Part shown: in pieces, positions 1 to 6,190 of the stretch
Numbering within the stretch: the first letter of the stretch is position 1
Layout of the letters: each line of letters begins with the position of its first letter
Notes under the pieces: model-generated
Told to the model about the DNA's origin: nothing
What the model saw: the letters and a program-made list of their open reading frames with translations, nothing else
The model's database searches: none
Position numbers and translations under genes: made by a program
Assembly (NCBI RefSeq): GCF_020217185.1
Contig: NZ_JAIWNX010000222.1
Span: 1 to 10,000 of the forward strand
Source of the DNA: Asticcacaulis sp.
Lineage (GTDB): Bacteria > Pseudomonadota > Alphaproteobacteria > Caulobacterales > Caulobacteraceae
Direction of reading: 5' to 3'
Length of the DNA: 10,000 nt

Positions 1-1
1 G

Positions 2-460
2 ACGCCGATCCGTTTGAACAGACCCGATACGCTGGCCCCGCCGGTTGAGGACAGCCTTCCGCTTGTGGCGACGCCGACGGACCTGCCCGAAGTGACAGGC
101 CCCATACCGGTTATCACCGGTCAGCCTGGCCCGGTGGCTGACCCCGGGCCGGTCCATGCGGTTGGTCCGACCTACGTCAAGGCGGTGTGGTCGCGCTTCC
201 CCGACTCAGCGGTCCTGATGGAATATTACCCCGCCCGCGCTATGGACGCCGAGGTTGAAGGGGCGGCAACGCTGGCCTGTACGGTGCGTGACACCAAGGG
301 TCGCGTGAAGTGCGAGGTGCTGTCGGAAGACCCCCGAGGCTATGGCTTTGGTGATGCCGCGGTGCGCGCGGTGGAGGCCAAGGGCCGCGCCGACACATCG
401 AACGGTGCGGTCGAGGTCGGAGCGACCATGCGCGTCAAGATGGGCTTTGCCCTCCAGTAG
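2..460 (+). CDS. TonB C-terminal-domain protein (energy transducer TonB-like), 5' end missing
   Basis: The reading frame is open from the first bases of the window, with no ribosome binding site before the only early start-like codon (TTG at 14), so the true start lies upstream. The visible part opens with a proline-rich stretch (residues ~5-50), as in the periplasmic linker of TonB proteins. It ends with a TonB-C-like domain: a Y-x-P-x-x-A-x-D-A segment, then G-x-A-T-x-A-C, G-R-V-K-C and a S-E-D-P-x-G-Y-G-F-G-D-A-A block. Two cysteines about a dozen residues apart are shared with the gene at 1402-1956, so the two are paralogues. By family, such proteins transmit proton-motive-force energy to outer-membrane receptors, but many short ones have no known partner and no ExbB/ExbD is seen here. 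The membrane anchor would be in the missing N-terminus. A terminator follows 25 bp after the stop. Confidence 0.75.
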   Translation, partial: TPIRLNRPDTLAPPVEDSLPLVATPTDLPEVTGPIPVITGQPGPVADPGPVHAVGPTYVKAVWSRFPDSAVLMEYYPARAMDAEVEGAATLACTVRDTKGRVKCEVLSEDPRGYGFGDAAVRAVEAKGRADTSNGAVEVGATMRVKMGFALQ

Positions 461-485
461 GCGCACTGCCTCCCGATTGTGATAG

Positions 486-512
486 GGCCTCCGGACATCC
501 GGAGGCCTTTTT
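486..512 (+). terminator. Intrinsic terminator after the TonB-like gene
   Basis: A perfect 9-bp GC-rich stem (GGCCTCCGG at 486-494, CCGGAGGCC at 499-507) with a 4-nt ACAT loop is followed at once by five T residues (508-512). It lies 25 bp beyond the stop of the upstream gene and 90 bp before the M48 protease start, so it should separate the two transcription units. Confidence 0.92.
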
Positions 513-602
513 ACGTCCGGCTTATAGCCAAGGGCGCAGCCTTTATTGACCGAGCGCCGCGCAGACGCCATTATGTTTCAGGAAAAATCCGAGGGAGTCC
601 CC

Positions 603-1379
603 ATGCCTGCGCGCCTGAAAACCATTGTGAGCCCCAAAACCCTGACGATCGCGGCCCTGATTGCGGCCGCGGGGGCTCTGGTGGCCTGCGAAACCAACGA
701 CACCCTCGGCCGCAGTCAGTTCCTTCTGGTTGACAATGCCGATCTGGAGCCGTCGGCCCTGCAAGGGTGGCAGGAACTGATGCGGACCTCGAAAGTCTCG
801 ACCGACGCCGCGTTGAACCGCCGGGTCAAGACCGTCGGTGCCAAGATCGTCGCGGCTGCCGGCTATAATCCCAATCAGTGGGAATATGTGCTGTTTCAGG
901 ATGATCAGCCCAACGCCTTCGTCATTCCGGGCAACAAGGTCGGCGTGAATACCGGCCTGTTCAAGGTGGTGAAGAATGATGACCAGTTGGCGGCGGTTCT
1001 GGGCCACGAAACGGCGCACGTCCTGGGCAAGCACGCGGCTGAGCGCTATTCGCAGCAGGTCGGCACGCAGATCGCGCTTCAGACGGCCGCCGGGGCCACG
1101 TCGGGCCGCACCCAGCAGGTGATTGCCAATTACGGAGGCATGGGCGCGCAACTGGGGCTGCTGCTGCCCTATTCGCGCAAGCATGAACTGGAGGCTGACC
1201 GGATCGGCGTCGATATCATGGTCAAGGCGGGGTATAAGGCCTCGGAGTCCATCGCCCTCTGGCGCAATATGCAGGCCCTGAATCAGGGTAAGCCGCCGGA
1301 ATTCCTTTCGACCCACCCGTCAGACAATACGCGCATCGCGCAATTGGAAAGCTATATCCAGTCAAAGGGCTATAAATAG
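603..1379 (+). CDS. M48-family zinc metalloprotease, lipoprotein
   Basis: A 258-residue protein, predicted to be a periplasmic, lipid-anchored metallopeptidase of the M48 family (LoiP/YcaL-like), a group linked to outer-membrane protein quality control. Residues 1-28 form a signal peptide ending in a lipobox (L-V-A-C), with Cys29 as the lipidation site. The zinc site is H-E-T-A-H at 135-139, and the third ligand is in H-E-L-E-A-D (Glu195 of E-x-x-x-D, 195-199). A S-T-H-P-S-D segment near the C-terminus is also typical of the family. I chose ATG 603 because GAGGGAG (591-597) sits just upstream and the signal peptide starts there; an in-frame upstream start at 546 would add 19 residues that do not fit. 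The TonB-like gene follows after 22 bp, probably in the same transcript. The exact substrate cannot be told from sequence. Confidence 0.9.
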   Translation: MPARLKTIVSPKTLTIAALIAAAGALVACETNDTLGRSQFLLVDNADLEPSALQGWQELMRTSKVSTDAALNRRVKTVGAKIVAAAGYNPNQWEYVLFQDDQPNAFVIPGNKVGVNTGLFKVVKNDDQLAAVLGHETAHVLGKHAAERYSQQVGTQIALQTAAGATSGRTQQVIANYGGMGAQLGLLLPYSRKHELEADRIGVDIMVKAGYKASESIALWRNMQALNQGKPPEFLSTHPSDNTRIAQLESYIQSKGYK

Positions 1380-1401
1380 CACTATATAAGGGGGCGGGGC
1401 T

Positions 1402-1956
1402 ATGATCGTTGAGGACGAGCGGGAGGCGGCTGCGCGCCGCCTGAAAAGACTCGTGGTGTGGCTTATCGTGGCCTTGCTGCTGTTTGTGGGGGCCGGCTTG
1501 CTGGCAGAGCACACTAAGCCACTTCCCACTCTGTCCCAAGTCTCAGACAGTATTGAGGCCTTCCTTTCGGAGGAGGTCACGCGCCAGACGCGCCACGAAC
1601 CCCGTCCTTATGATGTTCCCGCCGTAGAGGCATCGCCACCCGTTCCCGTAGACATTGACTCGAACACGATTAACGCAAGGTGGGACCTCGGCGATGATGT
1701 GGACCTCGCCGATTACATGCCCGATAAGGCCATAGATGCCAATGCAAAGGGTGAAAGCACGGTTGCGTGCCGCTGGGATGCTGGCGGGCGCGTGACAGGG
1801 TGTACGATCATCTCTGAGAGCCCGCAGGGATTTGGCTTTGGACAAGCAACGCTGCGTCTGATGCGTGACCACGGGCGGGTTGCCGCACGAAATCCGGATG
1901 AGACCTTTACGGCCGGCGAGGGATTGAAGATCCGCTTTCGCTGGGTGGTGGACTGA
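1402..1956 (+). CDS. TonB C-terminal-domain protein with N-terminal membrane anchor
   Basis: A 184-residue protein with an acidic/basic cytoplasmic start (residues 1-16), one transmembrane helix (~17-36, rich in V, L and A), a linker and a TonB-C-like domain (~100-184). The domain repeats the pattern of the gene at 2-460: Y-M-P-x-K-A-I-D-A, G-x-S-T-V-A-C, G-R-V-T-G-C and S-E-S-P-Q-G-F-G-F-G. The two cysteines are conserved and could form a disulfide in the periplasm. AAGGGGG (1388-1394) lies 7 nt before the ATG and supports the start. The protein is shorter than classical TonB and lacks a long Pro-Glu/Pro-Lys spacer, so it may not reach an outer-membrane receptor in the usual way. Its spacing suggests co-transcription with the M48 protease. 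Its role as a true energy transducer is an inference from the domain. Confidence 0.8.
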   Translation: MIVEDEREAAARRLKRLVVWLIVALLLFVGAGLLAEHTKPLPTLSQVSDSIEAFLSEEVTRQTRHEPRPYDVPAVEASPPVPVDIDSNTINARWDLGDDVDLADYMPDKAIDANAKGESTVACRWDAGGRVTGCTIISESPQGFGFGQATLRLMRDHGRVAARNPDETFTAGEGLKIRFRWVVD

Positions 1957-2010
1957 ATGTTACGGAGCCGCTTTTTCACCGCTTATTGCGTCGGCGGGTG
2001 AAATTACCCC

Positions 2011-2039
2011 TTGATCGGCGGGCCGTCGCGGTTTAGAGG
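2011..2039 (+). promoter_or_regulatory. Possible housekeeping promoter for tRNA-His
   Basis: TTGATC at 2011-2016 resembles a -35 box, and TAGAGG at 2034-2039 (within GTTTAGAGG) could be a weak -10 with a 17-bp spacer. Transcription would start near 2046, just before the CACGATGGT repeat that pairs with the tRNA trailer. The match is modest. The upstream stretch 1957-2010 shows no other clear signal. Confidence 0.3.
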
Positions 2040-2048
2040 ATCGGCCCT

Positions 2049-2140
2049 CACGATGGTCTGCCGTCTTAGCTCACTTGGTAGAGCGCCAGATTGTGGCTCT
2101 GGAGGTAGCTGGTTCGAAACCAGCAGACGGTACCATCGTG
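2049..2140 (+). repeat. Inverted repeat flanking tRNA-His (leader/trailer extension of the acceptor stem)
   Basis: CACGATGGT (2049-2057) is the exact reverse complement of ACCATCGTG (2132-2140). The two arms lie directly outside the tRNA acceptor stem, with a two-base bulge (CT, 2058-2059) on the 5' side. In the precursor RNA they would stack on the 7-bp acceptor stem and pair the discriminator A and the CCA end with the 5' leader. The rest of the spacer to the next gene (2141-2258) holds nothing I can identify. Confidence 0.6.
2060..2135 (+). tRNA. tRNA-His (anticodon GTG), alphaproteobacterial type without G-1
   Basis: A complete 76-nt cloverleaf. The acceptor stem is 2060-2066 with 2125-2131, and the D stem is GCTC/GAGC (2069-2072, 2081-2084). 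The anticodon stem CCAGA/TCTGG (2086-2090, 2098-2102) encloses loop TTGTGGC with anticodon GTG at 2093-2095. The variable loop is 5 nt, and the T stem GCTGG/CCAGC encloses TTCGAAA. The CCA end is encoded (2133-2135). The first acceptor pair is G1-U72, the discriminator is A73, and the base at -1 is T. Most bacterial tRNA-His genes carry an extra G-1 opposite C73. Loss of G-1 with A73 and U72 is the published state in Caulobacter crescentus and related alphaproteobacteria, read by a divergent HisRS. This supports the taxonomic placement. Confidence 0.97.
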
Positions 2141-2271
2141 ATAAAAGCTCCCCCGACAAGTCCATGGCATAGCCAAACCAGTCGTCCACGGACGGATTGA
2201 CGCAAGGGTCGCGTGCGCTCTGGTCCTGCGGGCAAATCCGGTTATAAGGCAAGCCTGAAAAGGATATGCCT

Positions 2272-3354
2272 ATGTCTTCGTCTTTCAGCCTTATCGTTAT
2301 CGGTGGCGGCATTACCGGCCTCAGCCTTGCCCTGCGCGCGCTGGATTACGGTCTGGCGGTGACCCTTATTGCCAGGGACGCGGTCGAAGACACCACCTCG
2401 GCCCTGTCGGCGGGCATGATTGCCCCGGCGATGGAGGCCCTGACTGAAGCGCAGCCAGAGTTGTCCTATGCCCGCTACGTCGCTGCGCAAAAGCATTGGC
2501 CCGTCTTCGCCGCCGATCTGGGTTTGTCTGAAATCCTTGAAATGGCGCAGCCTGCTGTTTGGGTATGGTCAGGTGAGGCGGGGCCGTCGCCTGACGACAT
2601 GATGGCGCGCTTTACGGCGTTGGGGGCCAAGGGGCAGGTGATGGCCGAAGAGGACCTCGCCAAACTGGGGTTCCATGCGCCTTTGCACGGCATCGAGATT
2701 GTCGGTGAATGGCTGATGGCGGCTGCGCCGGTGCTGGCCTTTATGAAAACACAGTTCGAGGCGCGCGGCGGGCGCTGGGTCGAGGGCGAGGTCACGCAGG
2801 TGGCCGCCCACAGCGTCGAGCTATCCGACGGATCGGTGCATCAGGCCGGGCATGTGGCCGTCTGCGCTGGCTATGGGGCGGCATCCTTTGTGGACTCTGT
2901 GCCGTCATTGAAGGCCCTGACGCCTATCAAGGGCCATCTGCTCGATCGCGACGGGCGCAGCGACCCCGCTCTGGCCGGGCGGATGGTGCGCTCGCCCTGG
3001 GGCTACTGGGTGTTTCTCGACGGCCTGACCAAGTTTGGCGCCACCATGCAGGCCGGTAAGGCCGATGAGGGTGTGGAGCCGGGGGTCATCGACTCGCTGA
3101 AAGATAAGGCGGGTAAGTTCACGCCGTCGTCCGTTGCGCCGCTTCAGGACGTCACGCCGCGCGTTGGCGTGCGGGCGGCGACACCCGATCACTGGCCACT
3201 GATCGGCCGCGACGTCAGCGGCGTCTATGTGGCCGCCGGAATGCGGCGCAATGGCTGGATATATGGTCCCTATGCCGCCACCGTGTTAACGGCCCTGATG
3301 ACGGGGCAGGAACCGCCGGCAGGGGCGGAGGCCTACGCCCCACAGCGGTTTTGA
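2272..3354 (+). CDS. FAD-dependent amine/amino-acid oxidoreductase (glycine oxidase ThiO-like, DAO family)
   Basis: A 360-residue flavoprotein of the D-amino-acid-oxidase superfamily. The N-terminus is a Rossmann dinucleotide-binding motif (V-I-G-G-G-I-T-G, residues 9-16), followed by a helix and an acidic end of strand 2. S-A-L-S-A-G-M-I-A-P (~43-52) matches the second FAD contact of ThiO/DadA enzymes. The C-terminal part has V-G-V-R-A-A-T-P-D-x-W-P-L-I-G (Arg301) and G-M-R-R-N-G-W (Arg325/Arg326), where this family places carboxylate-binding and FAD-contacting residues. By family it would oxidise glycine or another small amino acid to an imine with H2O2. ThiO feeds thiazole synthesis, but no other thi gene is in view, so the substrate stays open. 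AAAAGGA (2258-2264) is only 1 nt from ATG 2266 but 7 nt from ATG 2272, hence the start chosen. No signal peptide is seen; it is probably cytoplasmic. Confidence 0.82.
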   Translation: MSSSFSLIVIGGGITGLSLALRALDYGLAVTLIARDAVEDTTSALSAGMIAPAMEALTEAQPELSYARYVAAQKHWPVFAADLGLSEILEMAQPAVWVWSGEAGPSPDDMMARFTALGAKGQVMAEEDLAKLGFHAPLHGIEIVGEWLMAAAPVLAFMKTQFEARGGRWVEGEVTQVAAHSVELSDGSVHQAGHVAVCAGYGAASFVDSVPSLKALTPIKGHLLDRDGRSDPALAGRMVRSPWGYWVFLDGLTKFGATMQAGKADEGVEPGVIDSLKDKAGKFTPSSVAPLQDVTPRVGVRAATPDHWPLIGRDVSGVYVAAGMRRNGWIYGPYAATVLTALMTGQEPPAGAEAYAPQRF

Positions 3355-3364
3355 TTCACGCCTC

Positions 3365-3406
3365 GTTAACCTCTATCGGGCAAAATTTGCCCATTCTTTG
3401 GTTAAC
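3365..3406. promoter_or_regulatory. Nested palindromes in the 63-bp spacer before the transglycosylase gene
   Basis: GTTAAC occurs at 3365-3370 and 3401-3406, and exactly midway between them lies the near-perfect palindrome GGGCAAAATTTGCCC (3378-3392). The arms share one centre (about 3385), with 7-bp and 8-bp spacers that are not themselves complementary. The symmetric arrangement 12 bp before an ATG without Shine-Dalgarno sequence suggests an operator or promoter-proximal binding site. TTAAC-type words are also half-sites for the Caulobacter regulator CtrA, but the full TTAA-N7-TTAA spacing is not present. The central hairpin lacks a good T tract, so a terminator for the upstream gene is less likely. 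Confidence 0.4.
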
Positions 3407-3417
3407 GCGCGCCTTTC

Positions 3418-4278
3418 ATGTCCGGCCCTTCGTCTCCCGTACCCGACTCTTCCGGCCTGTCGCCGCGAAAGCAGAGTGTGGTCTCCGCTATCACGCGGGC
3501 GGCCCAGCGGACGGGTGTCGATTTCAGCTATCTGCTGAAAACCGCTCAGCGCGAAAGCTCCTTAAACCCCAATGCCAAGGCCCCGACCTCATCGGCGGCA
3601 GGTCTGTTTCAATTTATCGAACAGACCTGGCTGGCAACCGTCAAAAAGCACGGTGGCAAGCACGGCTATGGCGGCTATGCCGACGCCATCCGTCAGGGGG
3701 GCAACGGGCAATACTATGTGGCCGATTCGCAAGCGCGTCAGCAGGTGCTGGGCCTGCGCTACAATCAGGACGCAGCGGCGGCCATGGCGGCGGAGATGAC
3801 GGCGGGCAATGCCGCCTATCTGAAAGGCCGCACGGGCCGCAACCCCACGGCGGGCGAGCTTTATGCGGCGCATTTTCTGGGGCCGGCGGGTGCGGCCAAT
3901 CTGATTGAAGCGGTGGAGCGGCGGCCGGGTGCTGCGGCGGCCAGTCTGTTTCCGGCGGCGGCCAATGCCAATCGTTCGATCTTCTACCGCAATGGCGCGC
4001 CGGTCAGCGCCGCCCAGTTGATGGCCAATCTCAATTCCAAGGCGGGTGGGGCCGTGCAGATGAACCTGCCCGATGTGCCCGACAGCGACACGCCGATGGA
4101 AGCCAATGGCAATGGTTACTTGCTGGCGCGTCTGCAACGCGTGCAGTCGGACGCTCAGTTGCTCAATATCGCCTTTGGCAACGGCACCGGGGATCAGAGC
4201 CTGTTGTTCGCCACGCAACTTTTGTCGGCCTTCGGTCCGGAAAAGGACAAGAGCGAAGAGGGCGGCGGCTTCGTCTAA
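3418..4278 (+). CDS. Lytic transglycosylase (SLT domain) without visible signal peptide
   Basis: A 286-residue protein with an SLT-type lytic transglycosylase domain at ~20-165. The catalytic glutamate is Glu46 in Q-R-E-S-S-L-N-P, followed by the conserved A-G-L-F-Q-F (61-66) and, further on, Y-A-A-H-F-L-G-P-A-G-A. Such enzymes cleave the MurNAc-GlcNAc bond of peptidoglycan with 1,6-anhydro product formation. The ~120-residue C-terminal part is low-complexity at first and then helical (L-L-A-R-L-Q-R-V-Q-S), and I do not recognise it. There is no hydrophobic N-terminal signal: the protein begins S/P-rich and polar. An in-frame stop at 3403 rules out an upstream start, and no Shine-Dalgarno sequence precedes ATG 3418, so translation may be leaderless. 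Export could be through a flagellar or other dedicated machine; that is inference. The stop codon overlaps that of the convergent kinase-like gene. Confidence 0.85.
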   Translation: MSGPSSPVPDSSGLSPRKQSVVSAITRAAQRTGVDFSYLLKTAQRESSLNPNAKAPTSSAAGLFQFIEQTWLATVKKHGGKHGYGGYADAIRQGGNGQYYVADSQARQQVLGLRYNQDAAAAMAAEMTAGNAAYLKGRTGRNPTAGELYAAHFLGPAGAANLIEAVERRPGAAAASLFPAAANANRSIFYRNGAPVSAAQLMANLNSKAGGAVQMNLPDVPDSDTPMEANGNGYLLARLQRVQSDAQLLNIAFGNGTGDQSLLFATQLLSAFGPEKDKSEEGGGFV

Positions 4279-6059
4279 CCCACCGTCAAAGCGCGACGGA
4301 GGGCGTCTTCCGATTGCGGCATAAGCAGCGGGCGCACGCCCATTTCACTCAGCGGTTCCGCCTGCTGACCATCAGGCAACAGCGCCAGTATGGTCAGAGC
4401 TTCGCGCGCCTGTGTCGCCCTGAGACGTTCCAGCCATTCGGCCACCTTCTGGCGGTTGGCCGCATTGTCCAGATCCTCGAAGGCACCCGTGGCGATCAGC
4501 ACGGCGTCGATATCCCCCTTGGCGGCCAGAGACACGGCGCGCGGCCGCGTGGTGGCCGTCAGGCAGCGATGCCCCAGTCCTTCCAGCGTGTCGCGCAGTT
4601 CTACCGAACGCAGAGAGTCGTTGGATACCAGCATGACCTTAAGGCCGCTTACGGACTCCTGTGCAGGCGCTTCCGGCTTGGCCACCGGACGGGGGGCGAT
4701 GGCATCCGGGTCGTAGGGCAGGTCCAGCCAGAATTTGGAGCCTACATCCGGTGTGCTCTGGGCTCCGATCTCGCCATGCATCAGTTCGGCCAGACGACGC
4801 GACAGGTTGAGCCCCAGTCCCGCACCGGAATAGCCGGCTGAGGTACGTGCAATGCGCTCATGCGGCAGGAAGGCGCGGTGTAGTTCCTCCGGTTCCAGCC
4901 CCGGCCCGGAGTCCATGACCTTGAGCCGTAAAACGCCTTCGTCAGGCGGCAAAAGTCTGACCTCAACCTTGCCCTTGGGCGTGTACTGGATGGCATTGGC
5001 CAGCAGGTGGGACAGGATCTGTTCCACGCGCGAAGCGTCCCCAATCGCGGCTCCTGTTTCGGGCAGGGGGGGCAGGCTCAGGGTCAGATCCAGGCCCTTG
5101 GCAGTGGCCATGTCCTGAAAGCCGCTGGTGACGTCACGCATCAGACTTTCGATATCCAGCGGGCGCAGGTCGAGCACCATCTGACCGGAGCGTGCCTCAC
5201 CTTCGTCGAGCGTGGTGGTGATCAGCCCCAGCAAATGGTCGATTTCGCTGCGCGCACTTTCGACATAGTGGCGCGGAGCCGGGGCACGGCTGAGGTGCGA
5301 GAGGCCCTGATCCAGTGTCTGTTCCACGCTGCGCAGGCCGGTGGCGATTTCACGTGACAGGGTTTGCATCAGGGCCATCTGATCGCGGGTCAGGTTATCG
5401 CGGGCGGTAAGGGCGGCTTCGCGCTCCTGAAGCGTACGCACCTGCGCAAAGGCGAGTTGATAATGTTCCCGAAGATGACGATTCATAATCAGGCCCAGAG
5501 CCAGCGCCATGGCCAGCCCGCCGGTAACGAGGTTTGTCCATGTGCCGTCAGGTTGGGTGAGGTTAAGCGCCAGTATAGGTCCGGCCATGGCCAGCGGGGC
5601 CAGGGTCAGCAAAAACAGCAGGACCGGTGCGCTGAAAAAGATAATCCCGACGGCCGCGCCGGCGCAGATGGTGGCAAAGACCTGCGCCGCCGGACCGCCG
5701 CCTACGCTACTCAGGGACGCCACCAGCAGGCTCAGGGCCCATAGAGCGCCACACAACCATTGCCGCCGCAGCCTGACGTCCAGACTGCGGCGTGTCGGGA
5801 CGGCGTCGGTTTTCAAAGAGGGCTTAAGGAAGAAGAAGGCCGTCCAGATGCAGACGAACAAGACCATGTTCAGCGCGATTTGCAGCGGCGACATGAAGTA
5901 GCTGGCACCCCAGATATAGACCGGCAGGCCGATGGCAAAAAAGCCAAGCGCATAGGGCAGCAGGCGCACCTGCGCCTTCAGACCGTAATCAAGCGCGATC
6001 TGTTCTTGCGTGGGCACGACCTCGGCGTCGGCAGTTAAGGGGGGCGTGGACTCTGACAT
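4275..6059 (-). CDS. Membrane hybrid histidine-kinase-like protein lacking phosphoacceptor residues (pseudo-kinase)
   Basis: A 594-residue inner-membrane protein. Six transmembrane helices (about 33-50, 59-78, 101-117, 125-143, 145-165, 176-193) form the sensor part, followed by a charged coiled coil (~200-230). A DHp-like region (231-285) reads L-S-R-E-I-A-T-G-L where kinases have S-H-E-I-R-T-P-L, so the phosphoacceptor His is Arg236. The HATPase domain looks intact: N box with Asn355, D-S-G-P-G at 383-387, G-A-G-L-G-L at 412-417. The C-terminal domain (~472-594) has the receiver fold pattern, but the acidic pair is S-N (479-480), the phosphoacceptor Asp is Ala523 and the conserved Lys is Met580. 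It likely binds ATP but cannot phosphorylate itself in the usual way. The start at 6059 drops an upstream extension that only mirrors the divergent gene; GGGGA lies unusually close to it. The function is unknown, and DivL is a conceptual parallel. Confidence 0.85.
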   Translation of the reverse strand: MSESTPPLTADAEVVPTQEQIALDYGLKAQVRLLPYALGFFAIGLPVYIWGASYFMSPLQIALNMVLFVCIWTAFFFLKPSLKTDAVPTRRSLDVRLRRQWLCGALWALSLLVASLSSVGGGPAAQVFATICAGAAVGIIFFSAPVLLFLLTLAPLAMAGPILALNLTQPDGTWTNLVTGGLAMALALGLIMNRHLREHYQLAFAQVRTLQEREAALTARDNLTRDQMALMQTLSREIATGLRSVEQTLDQGLSHLSRAPAPRHYVESARSEIDHLLGLITTTLDEGEARSGQMVLDLRPLDIESLMRDVTSGFQDMATAKGLDLTLSLPPLPETGAAIGDASRVEQILSHLLANAIQYTPKGKVEVRLLPPDEGVLRLKVMDSGPGLEPEELHRAFLPHERIARTSAGYSGAGLGLNLSRRLAELMHGEIGAQSTPDVGSKFWLDLPYDPDAIAPRPVAKPEAPAQESVSGLKVMLVSNDSLRSVELRDTLEGLGHRCLTATTRPRAVSLAAKGDIDAVLIATGAFEDLDNAANRQKVAEWLERLRATQAREALTILALLPDGQQAEPLSEMGVRPLLMPQSEDALRRALTVG

Positions 6060-6190
6060 GTCCCCATAATGGCGCAAACAGATTGCGGTCCCGTTACCAG
6101 AGCCGGAAAAATTAACTTTTGACCGGAGATCAGGCCTCAACGTAGGCTTTGGTAAGGATTCGTTAAGAGGCGGGGCGGACAATCCAGGAA

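Noticed and set aside
543..1316. Long minus-strand open frame opposite the M48 protease gene
   Set aside because: The plus-strand frame has lipobox, HExxH and third zinc ligand; the minus frame is a GC-rich shadow with no recognisable domain or ribosome binding site.
2136..2271. Thiamine (TPP) riboswitch before the ThiO-like gene
   Set aside because: I see neither the conserved CTGAGA nor the ACCTGATC-type core of a THI box; the short spacer carries only the tRNA trailer and a ribosome binding site.
3378..3392. GGGCAAAATTTGCCC as an intrinsic terminator of the oxidase gene
   Set aside because: The loop would be only 3 nt and no T tract follows; its symmetric placement between two GTTAAC sites fits a binding site better.
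3365..3406. A full CtrA box (TTAA-N7-TTAA)
   Set aside because: Only isolated TTAAC half-sites are present, 36 bp apart; the required 7-bp spacing is missing.
3589..4218. Minus-strand open frame opposite the transglycosylase gene
   Set aside because: It is Arg/His/Gly-rich and lies wholly inside a gene with a conserved catalytic domain, so it is a composition shadow.
6119..6147. A sigma-70-type promoter starting at TTGACC
   Set aside because: At 17 bp spacing the -10 position reads GTAGGC, which is not convincing, and neighbouring spacings are no better.
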